A stretch of 64,000 nucleotides of DNA from Bedellia somnulentella. Taxonomy: Eukaryota; Arthropoda; Insecta; Lepidoptera; Bedelliidae. Positions 10,801 through 19,080 of this stretch are shown piece after piece. Position 1 is the first letter of the stretch. Every line of letters begins with the position of its first letter. A model generated the notes under the pieces. It ran no database searches, was not told the origin of the DNA, and was given only the letters and a program-made list of their open reading frames with translations. The DNA is taken from assembly GCA_963576735.1 (NCBI GenBank), contig OY755178.1, forward strand, positions 1,736,001 through 1,800,000, given 5' to 3'. Position numbers and translations under genes: made by a program.

Positions 10801-12807
10801 CCACATTGCCCAAAAATCCCTTAAAAGCCCCAATACCGTTAGTCGCCTCTTACGTACACCCACCGGAAGAAATGGGATAGTGCTATTCTAAGCCGACATT
10901 ACACAGCAATCTAAGCCGACACTACACAGCAAATTATTTATTAGTTTATGATAAAAAAAATATAGAGTTAGACATCCATTTGGGATATAGATATACTTGT
11001 TCTATTTTGTTTATCTTATATATATGTCGTGGCCATATCGTAGATTTGAACACATCGTTAAATGATCGATCATTTCATGAAATAGTCACATTTCATGATG
11101 TGGCCAATTTGATCTGAACAGATCATAAAATCTTTAACATTTCACGATTTTGTAATCCACGTTTGGCCATATCGTAGAAATAGTGACCTGTAAAATGCGA
11201 TCCAAACTCTACGAATATTTGACATATTGCTCAGTTTTTGCGTGATTTGCATAGTACTCGAAAACCTTTTCGTCGTAAACTCTTTTTTGTGACTTTCTTC
11301 CTTTTCTAATAACGAATTATTTACTTTTTTACTGCGAGAAACAACACTTTTGTCAGCGGCCGCCGTTTTCACACATAAACAAAGCGTTTTCAGCGCCTCT
11401 ACCGGTAATTTATGTAACTACTTTACGGACCAAATAATCTTAACCATTTCTTGAAGAGGCCGCGCGTTTAGTTGCCTTTATCGAGAAACGATTTCTTATC
11501 ATTGATCTGCGCAAACCAAATCAAATCAAATCAATCGTTTATTGCATTCATCACGATGTGGCCAATAAACAGTTGAACATTTCATGAAATACGACTATTT
11601 CACGAAATGATCGATCATTTCATAATGTGTTTAAATTAACGATATGGCCACGACATATACATCATGTAGTTTCGCCTTAACATGTCACTACCTTTTTCTA
11701 CCCACGGGTGTCGTAAGACGCGGCTAAGGGAATGGAACTTGTGTTTTTTGAGCAATGCGGTTGGAGACCCATCACCAACGACACTTATTTCTACCACCTT
11801 TTCCCCTATCAACTTCCAAATATAGCTGAGGAGTTTCTAGCTATAAAGCTCTGGCAACCCCTTTATGGGATTTGCTGCCGTGAATATAATATTTATCTCA
11901 AAAAACATAACATAACATAACATAAACGTTCACGCCGTTTATCCCCGAAGGGGTTGGCAGAGGTACCAATACTTCTGAACTCACATGGCAGCGCCATCTA
12001 GTGTCCAGAGAAAGGTACCCACGTTTTGCTTAGACAGTGTAATTACGTGATAGGGGGCAGGCCTATCGCCGTTTTGTACGAATACACTGTCACATGACTA
12101 AGTACTAATCAGCCATGTGGGTTTCCTCACGATGTTTTCCCTCACCGTTAACAACCATGATAAATTAACCACACATATGACTTTAGAAAAGACAAATTGG
12201 TGTAGGCCCGACCCAGGATTGGAACTCACGCCCTTCTGTTTTTCGGGCGGGTGTTCTACCCACTGGACTATCATGTCTTTATCTCAAAAAAGTCTTTGAT
12301 CAAGTAGAACAGGGACGTGGTAGGCGCAAATTATAAATAACATTGATTGAATTTCGTTCATGAACAACAACAGAATTATTTGTAAAAGTTTATTAGCTAT
12401 TTCATGTTTAAATAAAATGGCACATATAATGGACTAAATGAATATTCAAAGAAAGACAAATTGGTGTAGGCCCGACCCAGGATTTGAACACTAGTCGTTT
12501 GCACGATAACCGAGTGTTACAACCGTGATAACCCACTGGGCTATCACGGTTGCTTTGCTTCACCTACTTTAAACGGATTTAATTCAAAATTAGTGCTTAT
12601 CGAGAATCAGAGACAATATAATAATTTCACCCCATCACTGATTCATGTCGCCAGGATAAAATAATTTCAAATTATTTTCTATAGCGTGTTTTTCAGTTTT
12701 TTAACTACATTTTTGTACTCAAAATTTTCAAATAATAAAATAATATTTATACCTTTTTTTCAGCGCCACTTGTTAGAGAACCATCTGCTTTTATACCAGA
12801 TATGTAG
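1827..12807 (+). CDS. 3' part of an uncharacterised multi-exon gene (8 exons, spliced)
   Basis: Eight exons join without a phase error: 1827-1864, 3006-3126, 4282-4484, 4604-4679, 8577-8628, 9190-9313, 10432-10592 and 12764-12807. Together they make 819 bp, 272 codons plus TAG. Every junction has AG/GT, and AATAAA follows the stop by about 110 bp. The 5' part lies left of the window. The protein holds a segment rich in W, R and D, an acidic linker (VVEEEDDREEP), and a charged helical C-terminal stretch (LLIEEKTKRYDGIQSALERM onward) that could be a coiled coil. The pattern KSWAVKDPTRN...SIRAAFR followed by a coiled C-terminus recalls, from memory, the C-terminal part of androglobin or other axonemal proteins. 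That is a guess and I give no function. The introns are filled with SINEs, LINE tails and a P-like element. Confidence 0.8.
1975..2217 (+). mobile_element. LINE-C 3' end (5'-truncated)
   Basis: Decayed reading frame with the motifs SGRPRRTYLDQ, KNK, MDVNEA and KWRSIVSAYPN, typical of the C-terminus of a non-LTR retrotransposon reverse-transcriptase ORF. It ends CCTACCCCAATGGGGAATAA then GTATATGTATGTATGTG. Confidence 0.65.
2497..2657 (+). repeat. SINE-A, 3' half
   Basis: Begins at CGGCGATAGGCCTGCCCCC and ends GTGAACGTTTATGTTATG. The tRNA head is missing (5' truncation). Confidence 0.75.
2697..2955 (+). repeat. SINE-B (B3)
   Basis: B3 diagnostic ACCCGTGGGTGATCG. Full length, ending in (ATGT)n. 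It lies about 50 bp upstream of gene 1 exon 2. Confidence 0.7.
3006..3126 (+). CDS. Gene 1, exon 2
   Basis: Bounded by tttcgtttag and gtaagaaat. It encodes VTTPKSWALTLDQWRRVIVA and continues to ...APVKAREK, ending in phase 0. A SINE-B copy ends only about 50 bp before the acceptor. Confidence 0.8.
3366..3488 (-). repeat. SINE-A fragment (3' end)
   Basis: Reverse-strand (TTATG)n tail, GGGATAAACGGCG and GCGCCATCTAGTGTCC motifs. Truncated after ACCCACGTTTTGC. Confidence 0.65.
3605..3750 (+). repeat. SINE-A fragment, degenerate
   Basis: Contains ATCACGTGAGTGCACTGTCC, GTACTCTGAACACCAAGTGA and TTCACGTGATGTT. Clearly older than the other copies. Confidence 0.55.
3751..4281. other. Intron, no gene seen
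   Basis: Contains a short imperfect repeat of GCGCTGTGATTGGTCGG (near 4050 and 4120) and a GACGCGACGTAGTCGCG hairpin near 4168. Nothing else recognisable. Confidence 0.4.
4282..4484 (+). CDS. Gene 1, exon 3
   Basis: Bounded by gaatttctag and gtaacatt. It encodes ANSQAANPQAQPPRFKITQD ... KSWAVKDPTRNSTGASI plus two bases (AG). A proline/glutamine-rich start leads into an acidic then basic helical-looking stretch. Confidence 0.8.
4604..4679 (+). CDS. Gene 1, exon 4
   Basis: Bounded by tgatttacag and gtgatata. The first base completes AGA (Arg) from exon 3. It encodes AAFRAESLEVAAPQMTDDTA SFFGE and ends in phase 0. Confidence 0.75.
4773..5020 (+). repeat. SINE-B (B3)
   Basis: Full length, from GCCGTGTAGTGTCGGC to GCCGTGAGTATATGTATG. 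A degenerate partial SINE-B in the same orientation follows at about 5042-5185. Confidence 0.7.
5433..5781 (-). repeat. SINE-A, full length with TSD
   Basis: Reverse orientation: the (TTATG)n tail is at the left and the tRNA-like head (GGGCTATCACGG... reversed) at the right. TTTGTTGGATTGA flanks both sides (about 5418-5430 and 5788-5800), a 13-bp target duplication. Confidence 0.8.
6076..8064 (-). mobile_element. P-superfamily-like DNA transposon, defective
   Basis: Identical 27-bp terminal inverted repeats (6076-6102 and 8038-8064, beginning CTTTGACTATGAACACTATA) are flanked on both sides by the 8-bp duplication CACCCACC (6068-6075 and 8065-8072). A TIR of about 30 bp with a GC-rich 8-bp TSD is the signature of P elements; hAT elements also make 8-bp TSDs. 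The 1989-bp interior contains a minus-strand transposase-like remnant (7033-7323) and an (ATTT)n tract near 6300-6340. It lies in gene 1's fourth intron. Confidence 0.65.
7033..7323 (-). pseudogene. C-terminal transposase-like remnant in the P-like element
   Basis: A 96-codon open frame, MDCGHWKMQLEIN ... NPFENHLVLLIKAIALKYLD ... ending at TGA. The NPFENH...LIK...KYLDVRIHHL pattern resembles the C-terminal region of THAP9/P-type transposase-like proteins common in insects, but this is memory-based. No upstream catalytic portion is recognisable, so the element cannot move on its own. Confidence 0.4.
8141..8390 (+). repeat. SINE-B (B3)
   Basis: Full length. ACTTAAAGA occurs just before and just after, a likely target duplication. 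Confidence 0.72.
8577..8628 (+). CDS. Gene 1, exon 5
   Basis: Bounded by ttttttacag and gtagttta. It encodes EFDIIESVPAPTPQVTE plus one base. The 3.9-kb intron before it contains SINE-A, the P-like element and SINE-B copies. Confidence 0.7.
8692..8956 (+). repeat. SINE-B (B1) with doubled 5' end
   Basis: TGCTGTGTAGTGTCGG occurs twice in a row (8692-8707 and 8709-8725) before one complete body. One of four such copies. Confidence 0.75.
8985..9090 (+). repeat. SINE-A 3' fragment
   Basis: GTGGGTACTCTGAACACGAGG to GGCGTGAACGTTT. 5' truncated, no (TTATG) tail. Confidence 0.6.
9190..9313 (+). CDS. Gene 1, exon 6
   Basis: Bounded by gaattctag and gtaagttg. It encodes an acidic run VVEEEDDREEPRYITMPAQL and then KEKFAQLSFVSLCTKPVDENN plus two bases. 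Confidence 0.78.
9456..9864 (+). mobile_element. Ty1/copia-type retrotransposon fragment (primer site plus gag start)
   Basis: GGTTATGGGCCCAG at 9456-9469 matches the copia-type primer-binding site, complementary to the initiator-tRNA anticodon arm. A 98-codon frame (9568-9864) follows: MRIDKFSGVNFRQWKFQVNC..., the N-terminal pattern of copia gag (L/F-x-G-x-N-F-x-x-W-K). I could not find an LTR upstream, and the frame stops after SELNKKN, so only leader and gag start remain. Confidence 0.65.
9892..9963 (+). tRNA. tRNA-like gene or tRNA pseudogene
   Basis: A cloverleaf folds by eye. Acceptor GACACGG/CTGTGTC has one G-T pair; D arm is GCTC/GAGC; anticodon stem TCGGG/CCCGA; T arm GCGGG/CCCGC. 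B box GGTTCGATTCC is perfect and the A box TGGCTCAATTGG is nearly so. A T5 run at 9967 could stop Pol III. The anticodon loop GCGTATA would give GTA (Tyr) but has C instead of the usual T at position 33 and no Tyr-type intron. I therefore favour a pseudogene or the head of a tRNA-derived repeat. Confidence 0.5.
10136..10412 (+). mobile_element. LINE-C 3' end
   Basis: GAGGATGGTCGACAGTAAATTG through GTGTGCTCAAAAAGGCAGGC and CTACCCCAATGGAAAATAATG to GTGAGTATATATATG. Decayed coding frame. Ends about 20 bp before gene 1 exon 7. Confidence 0.7.
10432..10592 (+). CDS. Gene 1, exon 7 (helical C-terminal segment)
   Basis: Bounded by atcatttgcag and gtaagtgt. It encodes RVASINLLIEEKTKRYDGIQ ... ARQKRRTYLIEKMTH plus one base, rich in E, K, L and R as expected of an alpha-helical or coiled-coil stretch. 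A LINE-C copy ends about 20 bp before the acceptor. Confidence 0.8.
10668..10932 (-). repeat. SINE-B (B1) with doubled 5' end
   Basis: Reverse copy. At the right, AGCCGACATTACACAGCA is followed by AATCT and a second AAGCCGACACTACACAGCA. Confidence 0.72.
11021..11659. mobile_element. Terminal-inverted-repeat element, non-coding
   Basis: Ends TATATGTCGTGGCCATATCG and its complement at 11640-11659. The subterminal ATGATCGATCATTTCA palindrome occurs near both ends, and TTTCATGAAATA is shared. The 639-bp interior shows no convincing protein. The TSD is not clear (TA or TATA possible). Confidence 0.6.
11664..11893 (+). repeat. SINE-B (B4), diverged
   Basis: Recognisable from CCCACGGGTGTCGTAAG to GGGATTTGCTGCCGTGAATA. 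B4 marks: CCAAATATAGCTGAGGAGTT. Confidence 0.6.
11905..12273 (-). repeat. SINE-A, full length with 14-bp TSD
   Basis: TTTATCTCAAAAAA flanks both ends (about 11891-11904 and 12278-12291). Subfamily with GATAAACGGCG and GCGCCATCTAG. Confidence 0.82.
12450..12555 (-). repeat. SINE-A tRNA-like head fragment
   Basis: Only the head remains (AAAGACAAATTGGTGTAGGC ... GGGCTATCACGGTT), with a short internal duplication of AACCGTGATA. Confidence 0.6.
12764..12807 (+). CDS. Gene 1, terminal exon
   Basis: The acceptor is a T-rich tract ending tttttttcag. It encodes A-PLVREPSAFIPDM followed by TAG at 12805-12807. Confidence 0.72.
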
Positions 12808-12913
12808 GAAAAGAAAAAGTATAAGACAGACTGTATATGAAATAATGGGTAATTGAAGTTTTGATTTAAGTTACATTTGATTTTAAGAGAGATTTCTTTT
12901 AAGTTTGGTTTTA

Positions 12914-12919
12914 AATAAA
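12914..12919 (+). terminator. Poly(A) signal of gene 1
   Basis: AATAAA about 107 bp after the gene 1 stop codon, before the next SINE-B copy. Confidence 0.55.
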
Positions 12920-12944
12920 ACACTGGTTTTTGATTCTTTTGTGC

Positions 12945-13165
12945 TTTATTTGTCGTAGAATGTCGCTACCCCTTTCTACCTAAGGCGACTAAGGGTATGG
13001 GGCTTTTTGAAGTGGCTTTTGGGCAATGCGGTTAGAGATCCATCATCAACGATACTTTATTTCTACCACCTTGTCCCCAATCAACTTCCAAATATGGCTG
13101 AGGAGATTCTAGCTCTAAAGCTTTGGCTACCCTTTCTAGGGATTTATAGCCGTGAATATGTACGA
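12945..13165 (+). repeat. SINE-B (B4)
   Basis: 5' end diverged. Body from AATGTCGCTACCCCTTTC to GGGATTTATAGCCGTGAATA. Lies just after the gene 1 poly(A) signal. Confidence 0.65.
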
Positions 13166-13565
13166 TTAAATATTTCAATCAGCAAATTTGGCCTTAGCGT
13201 TATAAAGCAGTAATTTCAAACATGATGAAAAGATCCTCAGTTATATCTATTCCAGATTTTTTATATAAAAACATATATATACAACCCCCTAACGATATTA
13301 ATAGCAAACCAAAGTCCTTAAAGTATTTACCTTTGTCCTTTGTTGAAATACCGCAACATGATTAAACTTAATATTGGACTCCGTTTGTTTTCCTTCAATT
13401 ATCGTGAACCAATTTCAATGGTTACTAATGCTATTACAAAAGGACACCCGCCTCGCACTAATCCAATTTCAGCATTTATCAGTGAAGAATACGCTCGATA
13501 AATCAAATTCTCTTCAGCTGTAAAAAAACAATATAATTTTGGGGTGAACTCCAATGTAATATTCT
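13166..13565. other. Intergenic, no gene seen
   Basis: AT-rich unique-looking sequence downstream of gene 1. No coding or RNA signal recognised. Confidence 0.4.
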
Positions 13566-13805
13566 ACATACATACATTATGAATCCCTTAAAAGAGTAGC
13601 CAGGGCTTCAGAATCAGAAAATTTTTCAGACACTTTTAGAAGTTAAGTGGAGAAAAGATTGTAAAACAAATGTATCTGGTGATGGGTCTCCAACCGCATT
13701 TTACTTATCGACTTAAAAACCCCCGATACCCTTAGTCGTCTCTTACGATCACTCATGGGACGAAATGGGACAGTGCTATTCTAGGCTGAATCTACACTAT
13801 ATGAA
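13566..13805 (-). repeat. SINE-B, diverged
   Basis: ACATACATTATGAATCCCTT ... GGTAGCC-type tail and GTCTCCAACCGCAT body on the reverse strand. Confidence 0.6.
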
Positions 13806-13830
13806 ATATTTTATATTGTTATATAATTAT

Positions 13831-14085
13831 GCCGTGTAGTGCCGGCTTAGAATGTTGCTACCCCTTTCTACCCACGGGTGTCGTAAGAGGCGACTAAGGG
13901 TATCGGGGCTTTTTATTAGATTTTTGGACAATGCGGTTGGAGACTCATCACCAAAAACCTTTATTTTTACCATCTTTTCCCCACTCAATTTCCAAAAGTG
14001 GCTGTGGAATTTATAATTCCTTAGCTCGGGCTACCCCTTCTAGGGAAATATAGCCGTGAGCATATGTATGTATGTACATGTATGT
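13831..14085 (+). repeat. SINE-B (B2)
   Basis: GCCGTGTAGTGCCGGCTTAG, CCCACGGGTGTCGTAAGAGG, ending GTGAGCATATGTATGTATG. Close to full length. Confidence 0.72.
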
Positions 14086-14099
14086 TATATACATACATT

Positions 14100-14290
14100 A
14101 TAATATATACTCATGCCATTAGTTACAATTGGATCGGCGGAGACTTTCGATCGCTTCTTTCTATAACCCTTTTATTCTTCACTATTACATAAATCGCCCA
14201 CAATTTTAAGCACAGTTTCTATTTGATCTAACTGTGTCCACCATGATCATCCTCTACATGTCATCTACTGACATGTTTATTTTGTTGTAT
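14100..14290 (-). mobile_element. LINE-C 3' end, degenerate
   Basis: Reverse-strand CGCCATTAGTT-like tail, GATCGCTTCTTTCTA and TTGATCTAACTGTGTCCACC correspond to decayed WRSI and LDQ parts of the LINE-C frame. Confidence 0.5.
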
Positions 14291-14344
14291 ATAGTATCTC
14301 TATTATTTATAGTTTCAAAATAATTCCTTTAAACTGAACCAAAT

Positions 14345-14572
14345 GTCATACATACATACATACATATACTCACGGCTATAAATCCCTAAAAGGGGTAGCC
14401 AGAGCTGAGAAATTAGAAATTCCACAGCCACTTTTGAAAGTTGAGTGGGAAAAAGATGGTAGAATAAAGGTTGTTGGTGATAGGTCTCCAACCGCGTCCG
14501 TTAGTCGCCTATTACGTACACCCACCGGAAGAAATGGGGTAGTGCTATTCTAAGCCGACACTACACAGCTAA
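14345..14572 (-). repeat. SINE-B (B1)
   Basis: (CATA)n then ACTCACGGCTATAAATCCC through CCACCGGAAGAAATGGGG to GCCGACACTACACAGC. Lacks about 25 bp in the middle of the body. Confidence 0.72.
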
Positions 14573-14825
14573 TAATTAATGTTAATGTTATTAAAATAAC
14601 TAGCCTGTTTCACTTTGATGTCATATCCTATCCCAAATGTCTTGTCTCTTGATTTCCGTGTCAAGTAGGACAATGGGCATATTCATGTTGCAAGGGACAG
14701 TTATGAATTGAATAGAGTTTCAACTATTTATGATATCATTAATTGTTAGTCTGTAGCATTTATAACAGAGGATCGGGTAGATATTTTGAATAAAACAATA
14801 AGGACACAATTATTAAGTAGCAACT

Positions 14826-15095
14826 GTGATATCTCAGTGGGTAGAATACCGCTTTTCGAGCAGGCGATGGCGGTTCCAATCCCGGTTTTGGTGTACACCA
14901 ATTTCTCTTTTCTAAAGAAATTTGTGTGGTTAATTTATCATGGTTGTTAACGGTGAGGTAAAACATCGACGAAACTCATATGGCTGAGCTGTACTTAGTC
15001 ATGTTACATTGTATTTGAACAAAAAGGCGATAGGCCTGCCGCCTCAAGTGAGTGCACTGTCCAAGCAAAACCTGGGTACTCAGAACAATCTTAAT
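14826..15095 (+). repeat. SINE-A lacking its 3' end
   Basis: Head GTGATATCTCAGTGGGTAGA. The body continues to ACCTGGGTACTCAGAACA and then stops at a (TA)n tract and an inverted SINE-B. Confidence 0.65.
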
Positions 15096-15102
15096 ACTAC
15101 AT

Positions 15103-15300
15103 ATATATATATATATATATATATACTCACGGCTAGAAATCCCTTGAAGGGGTAGCCAGAGCTAAGGAATTAGAAACTTCTCAGCCACTTTTGGAAAGTT
15201 GAGTGTAGAAAAGATGGTAAAATAAAGGTTGTTGGTGATGGATCTCCAACCGCATCGCCCAAAAATCCAATAAAAAGCCCCAATACCAATAGTCGATTTT
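15103..15300 (-). repeat. (TA)n tract plus SINE-B, 5'-truncated
   Basis: (TA)n at 15103-15124 leads into ACTCACGGCTAGAAATCCC. The SINE stops after CCCCAATACCAATAGTCG. Confidence 0.62.
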
Positions 15301-15532
15301 AATGATTTAGCTATATTTATCCAGAATATACGACGTCAAGCCAATATGCCATATTCTAAAATTATGAAGCCACGATATGATAAAATGAAAAGTGGTTCGT
15401 CTCATGTATTCAATAGATCGTTAAAAAAGTGTTCGCAGCCAATCGTTGCTAGTCAACTTTACACAATGGATCATTTGCTATATGGGTCTCTGTTTTGCGA
15501 TTGTTTCCATTTATTAATAAGGTCATAGATAG

Positions 15533-15765
15533 GCTGTGTAGTGTCGGCTTAGAATAGCACTACCCCATTAATACGCCTGGGTGATCAAGAGGTGACTAAG
15601 GGTAAAAAAGCTTTTTTACAGATTTATGTGCGATGAGGTAGGAGACCCATCACCAAAGATACTTTATTTCTACCATCTTGTCCCCTATCAACTTCCAAAT
15701 ATGGCTGAGGAGTTTCTAGCTCTGAAGCTCTGGCTACCCCTATTTGAGATATATGGCTGGTTACA
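15533..15765 (+). repeat. SINE-B (B4)
   Basis: CTGTGTAGTGTCGGCTTAG to CTCTGGCTACCCCTATTTG. The tail is eroded. Confidence 0.6.
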
Positions 15766-15824
15766 ATTTCAAAATGGGGGTAGCTAGAGCTTAAGAATTA
15801 TATATTTAAAGCCAGTTTTGGCTC

Positions 15825-15985
15825 AAAAAGGCAGGCGTCCGTAGCATGAAGAATAAAAGAACATGTATGAAAAGATTGATGGATGTAAACGAAGCTAGAG
15901 AGGTTTGTCAGGATCGTACGAAGTGGCGATCGATAGTCTCTGCTTACCCCAATGGGAACTAATGGCGTGAGTATATGTATTTACT
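15825..15985 (+). mobile_element. LINE-C 3' end, well preserved
   Basis: Encodes the tail of a reverse-transcriptase ORF (LKKAGVRSMKNKRTCMKRLM-like ... CQDRTKWRSIVSAYPNGN) and ends CCCCAATGGGAACTAATGGC then GTGAGTATATGTATT. Confidence 0.7.
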
Positions 15986-16126
15986 TTTGGAGGTTGAGTG
16001 GGCAAAAGTTTTTAAAATAAAAGATGATTGGCCGTAGGTTTCCAGTCACATCATCCAACAATAAATAAAATATCCCTTTGTACAACGCCGGCGGTAAAGT
16101 ACTGTTCAAAACTAACTTTTATTTTT

Positions 16127-16370
16127 TTCTGTGTAGTGTCGGCTCAGAATAGCACTATCCTATGTTTACCCGTAGGCGTTCGTAAGAGGCGCCTAAGGGT
16201 TTTGCGGCTTTTAAAGAAGTTGTTGCTGTTGAGCGATGCGTACGTATGAGGAGACGTAAAACTATCAACCATTAGTTTACAATCTTTTCCCCACTCAAGT
16301 TCCAAAAATAACTGAAAAAAAATCTGATTCTTAAGCTTTGACTACCCCTTTTAGGCATTTATAGCCGTAA
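16127..16370 (+). repeat. SINE-B, diverged
   Basis: CTGTGTAGTGTCGGCTCAG at the start and CATTTATAGCCGTAAGTAA at the end. A second, tail-only piece follows at about 16385-16430. Confidence 0.6.
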
Positions 16371-16567
16371 GTAATCTATTCTGAAGCGCTGGCTACCCAT
16401 CCTAGGGATTTGTAGCCATGAGTATGCATGTACTCTTCATATTATATATAGTACATACATTCATATACTCACGGCAATAATTCCCTAGAAGGGGTAGCCA
16501 AAGCTAAGGAATTACAAATTCCTCAGCCACTTCTGGAAGTTGAGTGGGGAAAAGATCGTAAAATAAA

Positions 16568-17914
16568 TAATCCGGTCAATTTATACATTCAAGGTTACAT
16601 AAATTCATAAGAAGCTGAAAATTGGCACAATTGTTCAAAACATGATTATAAATGAAACCTCAAAAGTCCCCATCGTTCTGAGGTGTGCTAAAAATTTTAC
16701 ACGAGGTCAAAGGTCAAAAAAAATAGTTTTTTGCGATTTTAAGCGAAATGGTGAGTTTTTTTCGCAAAATCACCCATTACAAAATTGTAGATCAGAAAAT
16801 TCTCAACAAAAAAGATATCAATATTTTTTTTCCTAAAAGCCACCATTTTGAAGATATAACGCGTTGAAAAGTTCGATCATTGGTAATCTTCATACTTTGC
16901 ACACGTTTCCACGCCACCTATGAGGAAGTGTACTTAGCGCGTTTTATTTTAACGTGGTATCTCCTGTAGGCCTATTCCACGGGTCTGCAGTGATTTTATT
17001 TGTTTTAAAACTATTGTAAAATATTATTGTACATATCGGTTGGTTAAAATAATGTCGGTGTAATTGAAAATGAAATGATTAATATTCCTCGTCTGATTCG
17101 TAATTTTCCAGGATTACTGTTTCTTGTCCTTCGTCCATTCTTGTTCTTCTTCCTGTTCTTCTTCTTTTTCTTCTATTTCACAGATCAACTGTCCCACTAG
17201 CGATTCCTCATTGGTATCATATGAGTCTTCTAGATTAGCTGACTCAACATGATTAGAGCACGATCGGCCTTGGCAGTTTGTGCATGCCAGGGAATAAAAC
17301 AGTCCAACTTTTCTGCATCCACATTTAGCATTAATACCTTTTTTACAGTTGCAAAATATTGAGTTGAGAAGTTTCTCAGGTGCTTGTGGAAGTAAAGTTA
17401 GAACTGGCTCTTATGTATTGTCGACCAACTTCCCACCCCAGTCTTTAGGGTCCAGCTGATTACCAAGCCACACTTGAACTTGGTAATATACCCAAAATAA
17501 ATGTTGGTGAGCAGCTACTGAGGTTTAAGTTATAACACCTTATAAGTGATGTTCATACGTGGCGTACATGTGCAAAGTATGAAGATTACCAATGATCGAA
17601 CTTTTCAACGCGTTATATCTTCAAAATGGTGGCTTTAAGGAAAAAAATAATTGATATCTTTTTTGTAGAGAATTTTCTGATCTACAATTTTTTAATGGGT
17701 GATTTTTCGAAAAAACTCACCGTTTCGCTTAAAATCGCAAAAAAACTATTTTTTTTGACCTTTGACCTCATGTAAAATTTTTAGCACACCTCGGAACGAT
17801 GGGGACTTTTGAGGTTTCATTTATAATCATGTTTTGAACAATTGTGCCAATTTTCAGCTTCTTATGAATTTATGTAACCTTCCTCCTTATTTTAGGCCTA
17901 AATTGACCGGACTA
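16568..17914. mobile_element. DNA transposon with ~340-bp inverted repeats
   Basis: Left repeat about 16568-16905 and right repeat about 17566-17914, inverted copies of each other; the ends carry CCGGTCAATTTA. It interrupts a SINE-B copy. A short TAAA-like duplication at the junctions is possible but not firm. The centre carries a minus-strand cysteine-rich pseudogene. Confidence 0.75.
17114..17525 (-). pseudogene. Transposon-borne CXC-type cysteine-rich protein, C-terminal remnant
   Basis: Read on the minus strand: VAAHQHLFWVYYQVQVWLGN...DPKDWGG, one in-frame stop (TAA at about 17424), then LTLLPQAPEKLLNSIFCNCK, GCRKVGLFYSLACTNCQGRS and an E/K-rich end to TAA at 17114-17116. The C-N-C-K...C-G-C-R-K-x-G-L...C-x-x-C spacing is that of CXC (tesmin/TSO1-like) zinc clusters. 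It also resembles many uncharacterised insect proteins that I recall as transposon-linked. It lies between long inverted repeats, so it is probably element cargo or element-encoded. Confidence 0.6.
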
Positions 17915-18128
17915 AAAGGTTTTTGGTGATGGGACCGACCTCCGACCACATCGCCCAAAAATCCAATTAAAAGCCCCAATACTCTTAGTCGCCTCTTACA
18001 ACACCCGTGGGTAGAAAGGGGTAGCGACAATCGAAGCCGGCACTACACGGCAAATTTATTATCTATAGTCAGTAATTTAAATTGATTAAACTTGGACAGG
18101 ATAACTATGCATACGTTTAGTAGTAGAT

Positions 18129-18506
18129 ATAACATAACATAACATAAACGTTCACGCCGTTTGTCCCCGAAGGGGTTGGCAGAGGTACCAATACTCCTGA
18201 ACTCACATGACAAGCGCCATCTAGTTTCCAGAGAAGGTACCCACGTTTTGCTTAGACAGTGTACTCACGTGATAGGGGGCAGGCCTATCGCCGTTTTGTA
18301 CGAATACACTGTCACATGACTAAGTACAACTCAGCCATGTGGGTTTCCTCACGATGTTTTCCCTCACCGTTAACAACCATGTTAATTAACCACACATATG
18401 ACTTTAGAAAAGACAAATTGGTGTAGGCCCGTCCCAGGATTGGAACTCACGCCCTTCTGTTTTTCGGGCGGGTATTCTACCCACTGGACTATCATGTCCT
18501 GTCAGT
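18129..18506 (-). repeat. SINE-A, full length
   Basis: (TTATG)n tail at the left; head ending CATGATAGTCCAGTGGGTAGA (reversed) at the right. AGTAGATATA flanks both sides as a target duplication. Confidence 0.8.
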
Positions 18507-18543
18507 AGATATATAATTATGAAGATCATTTGGATTATGAGAT

Positions 18544-18815
18544 ACTGCTGTGTAGTGTCGGCTGCTGTGTAGTGTCGGCTTAGAATAGCACTACCCCATT
18601 TCTTTCGGTGTACGTAAGAGGCGACTAACGGTATTGGGGCTTTTAAGGGATTTTTGGGTGCGGATGCGGTTGGAGACCCATCACCAATAACCTTTATTTT
18701 ACCATCTTTTCCCTACGCAACTTCCAAAAGTGGCTGAGGAATTTGTAATTCCTTAGCTCTGGCTACCCCTTCTAGAATTATTGCCGTGAGTATATGTATA
18801 TATGTATGTATGTAT
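18544..18815 (+). repeat. SINE-B (B1) with doubled 5' end
   Basis: TGCTGTGTAGTGTCGGC twice head-to-tail at 18545-18578, then the full body to GCCGTGAGTATATGTATA. Confidence 0.75.
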
Positions 18816-19080
18816 CATTTGGAACTAATTTAAAGAAGAACCATCGCTCTCGAACTCGTACAACGCTGATAGTTCATTTGTCAAAGTGGTCAATGGTGAA
18901 GGAGAATTTAAACTCACATGACTAAATTATACTTGGTCATGCAACAGTATGATAGCGTATGTGAATTTACTAGGTTCACATAACTACGTGACCTAATGAC
19001 ACGTGATATTCAATGCAAATTTATAAACACTTCTGCCACCCTATAGGAAAAATAAAGCGTAGTTATTATACTCAAACTCT

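Larger units (their letters stand above)
16455..18055 (-). repeat. SINE-B (B2) split by a long-TIR element
   Basis: The reverse copy begins at 16455. It breaks off after AAAATAAA and resumes at about 17915 with AAAGGTTTTTGGTGATGGG, running to GCCGGCACTACACGGCA. The two halves fit together across the insertion. Confidence 0.75.
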
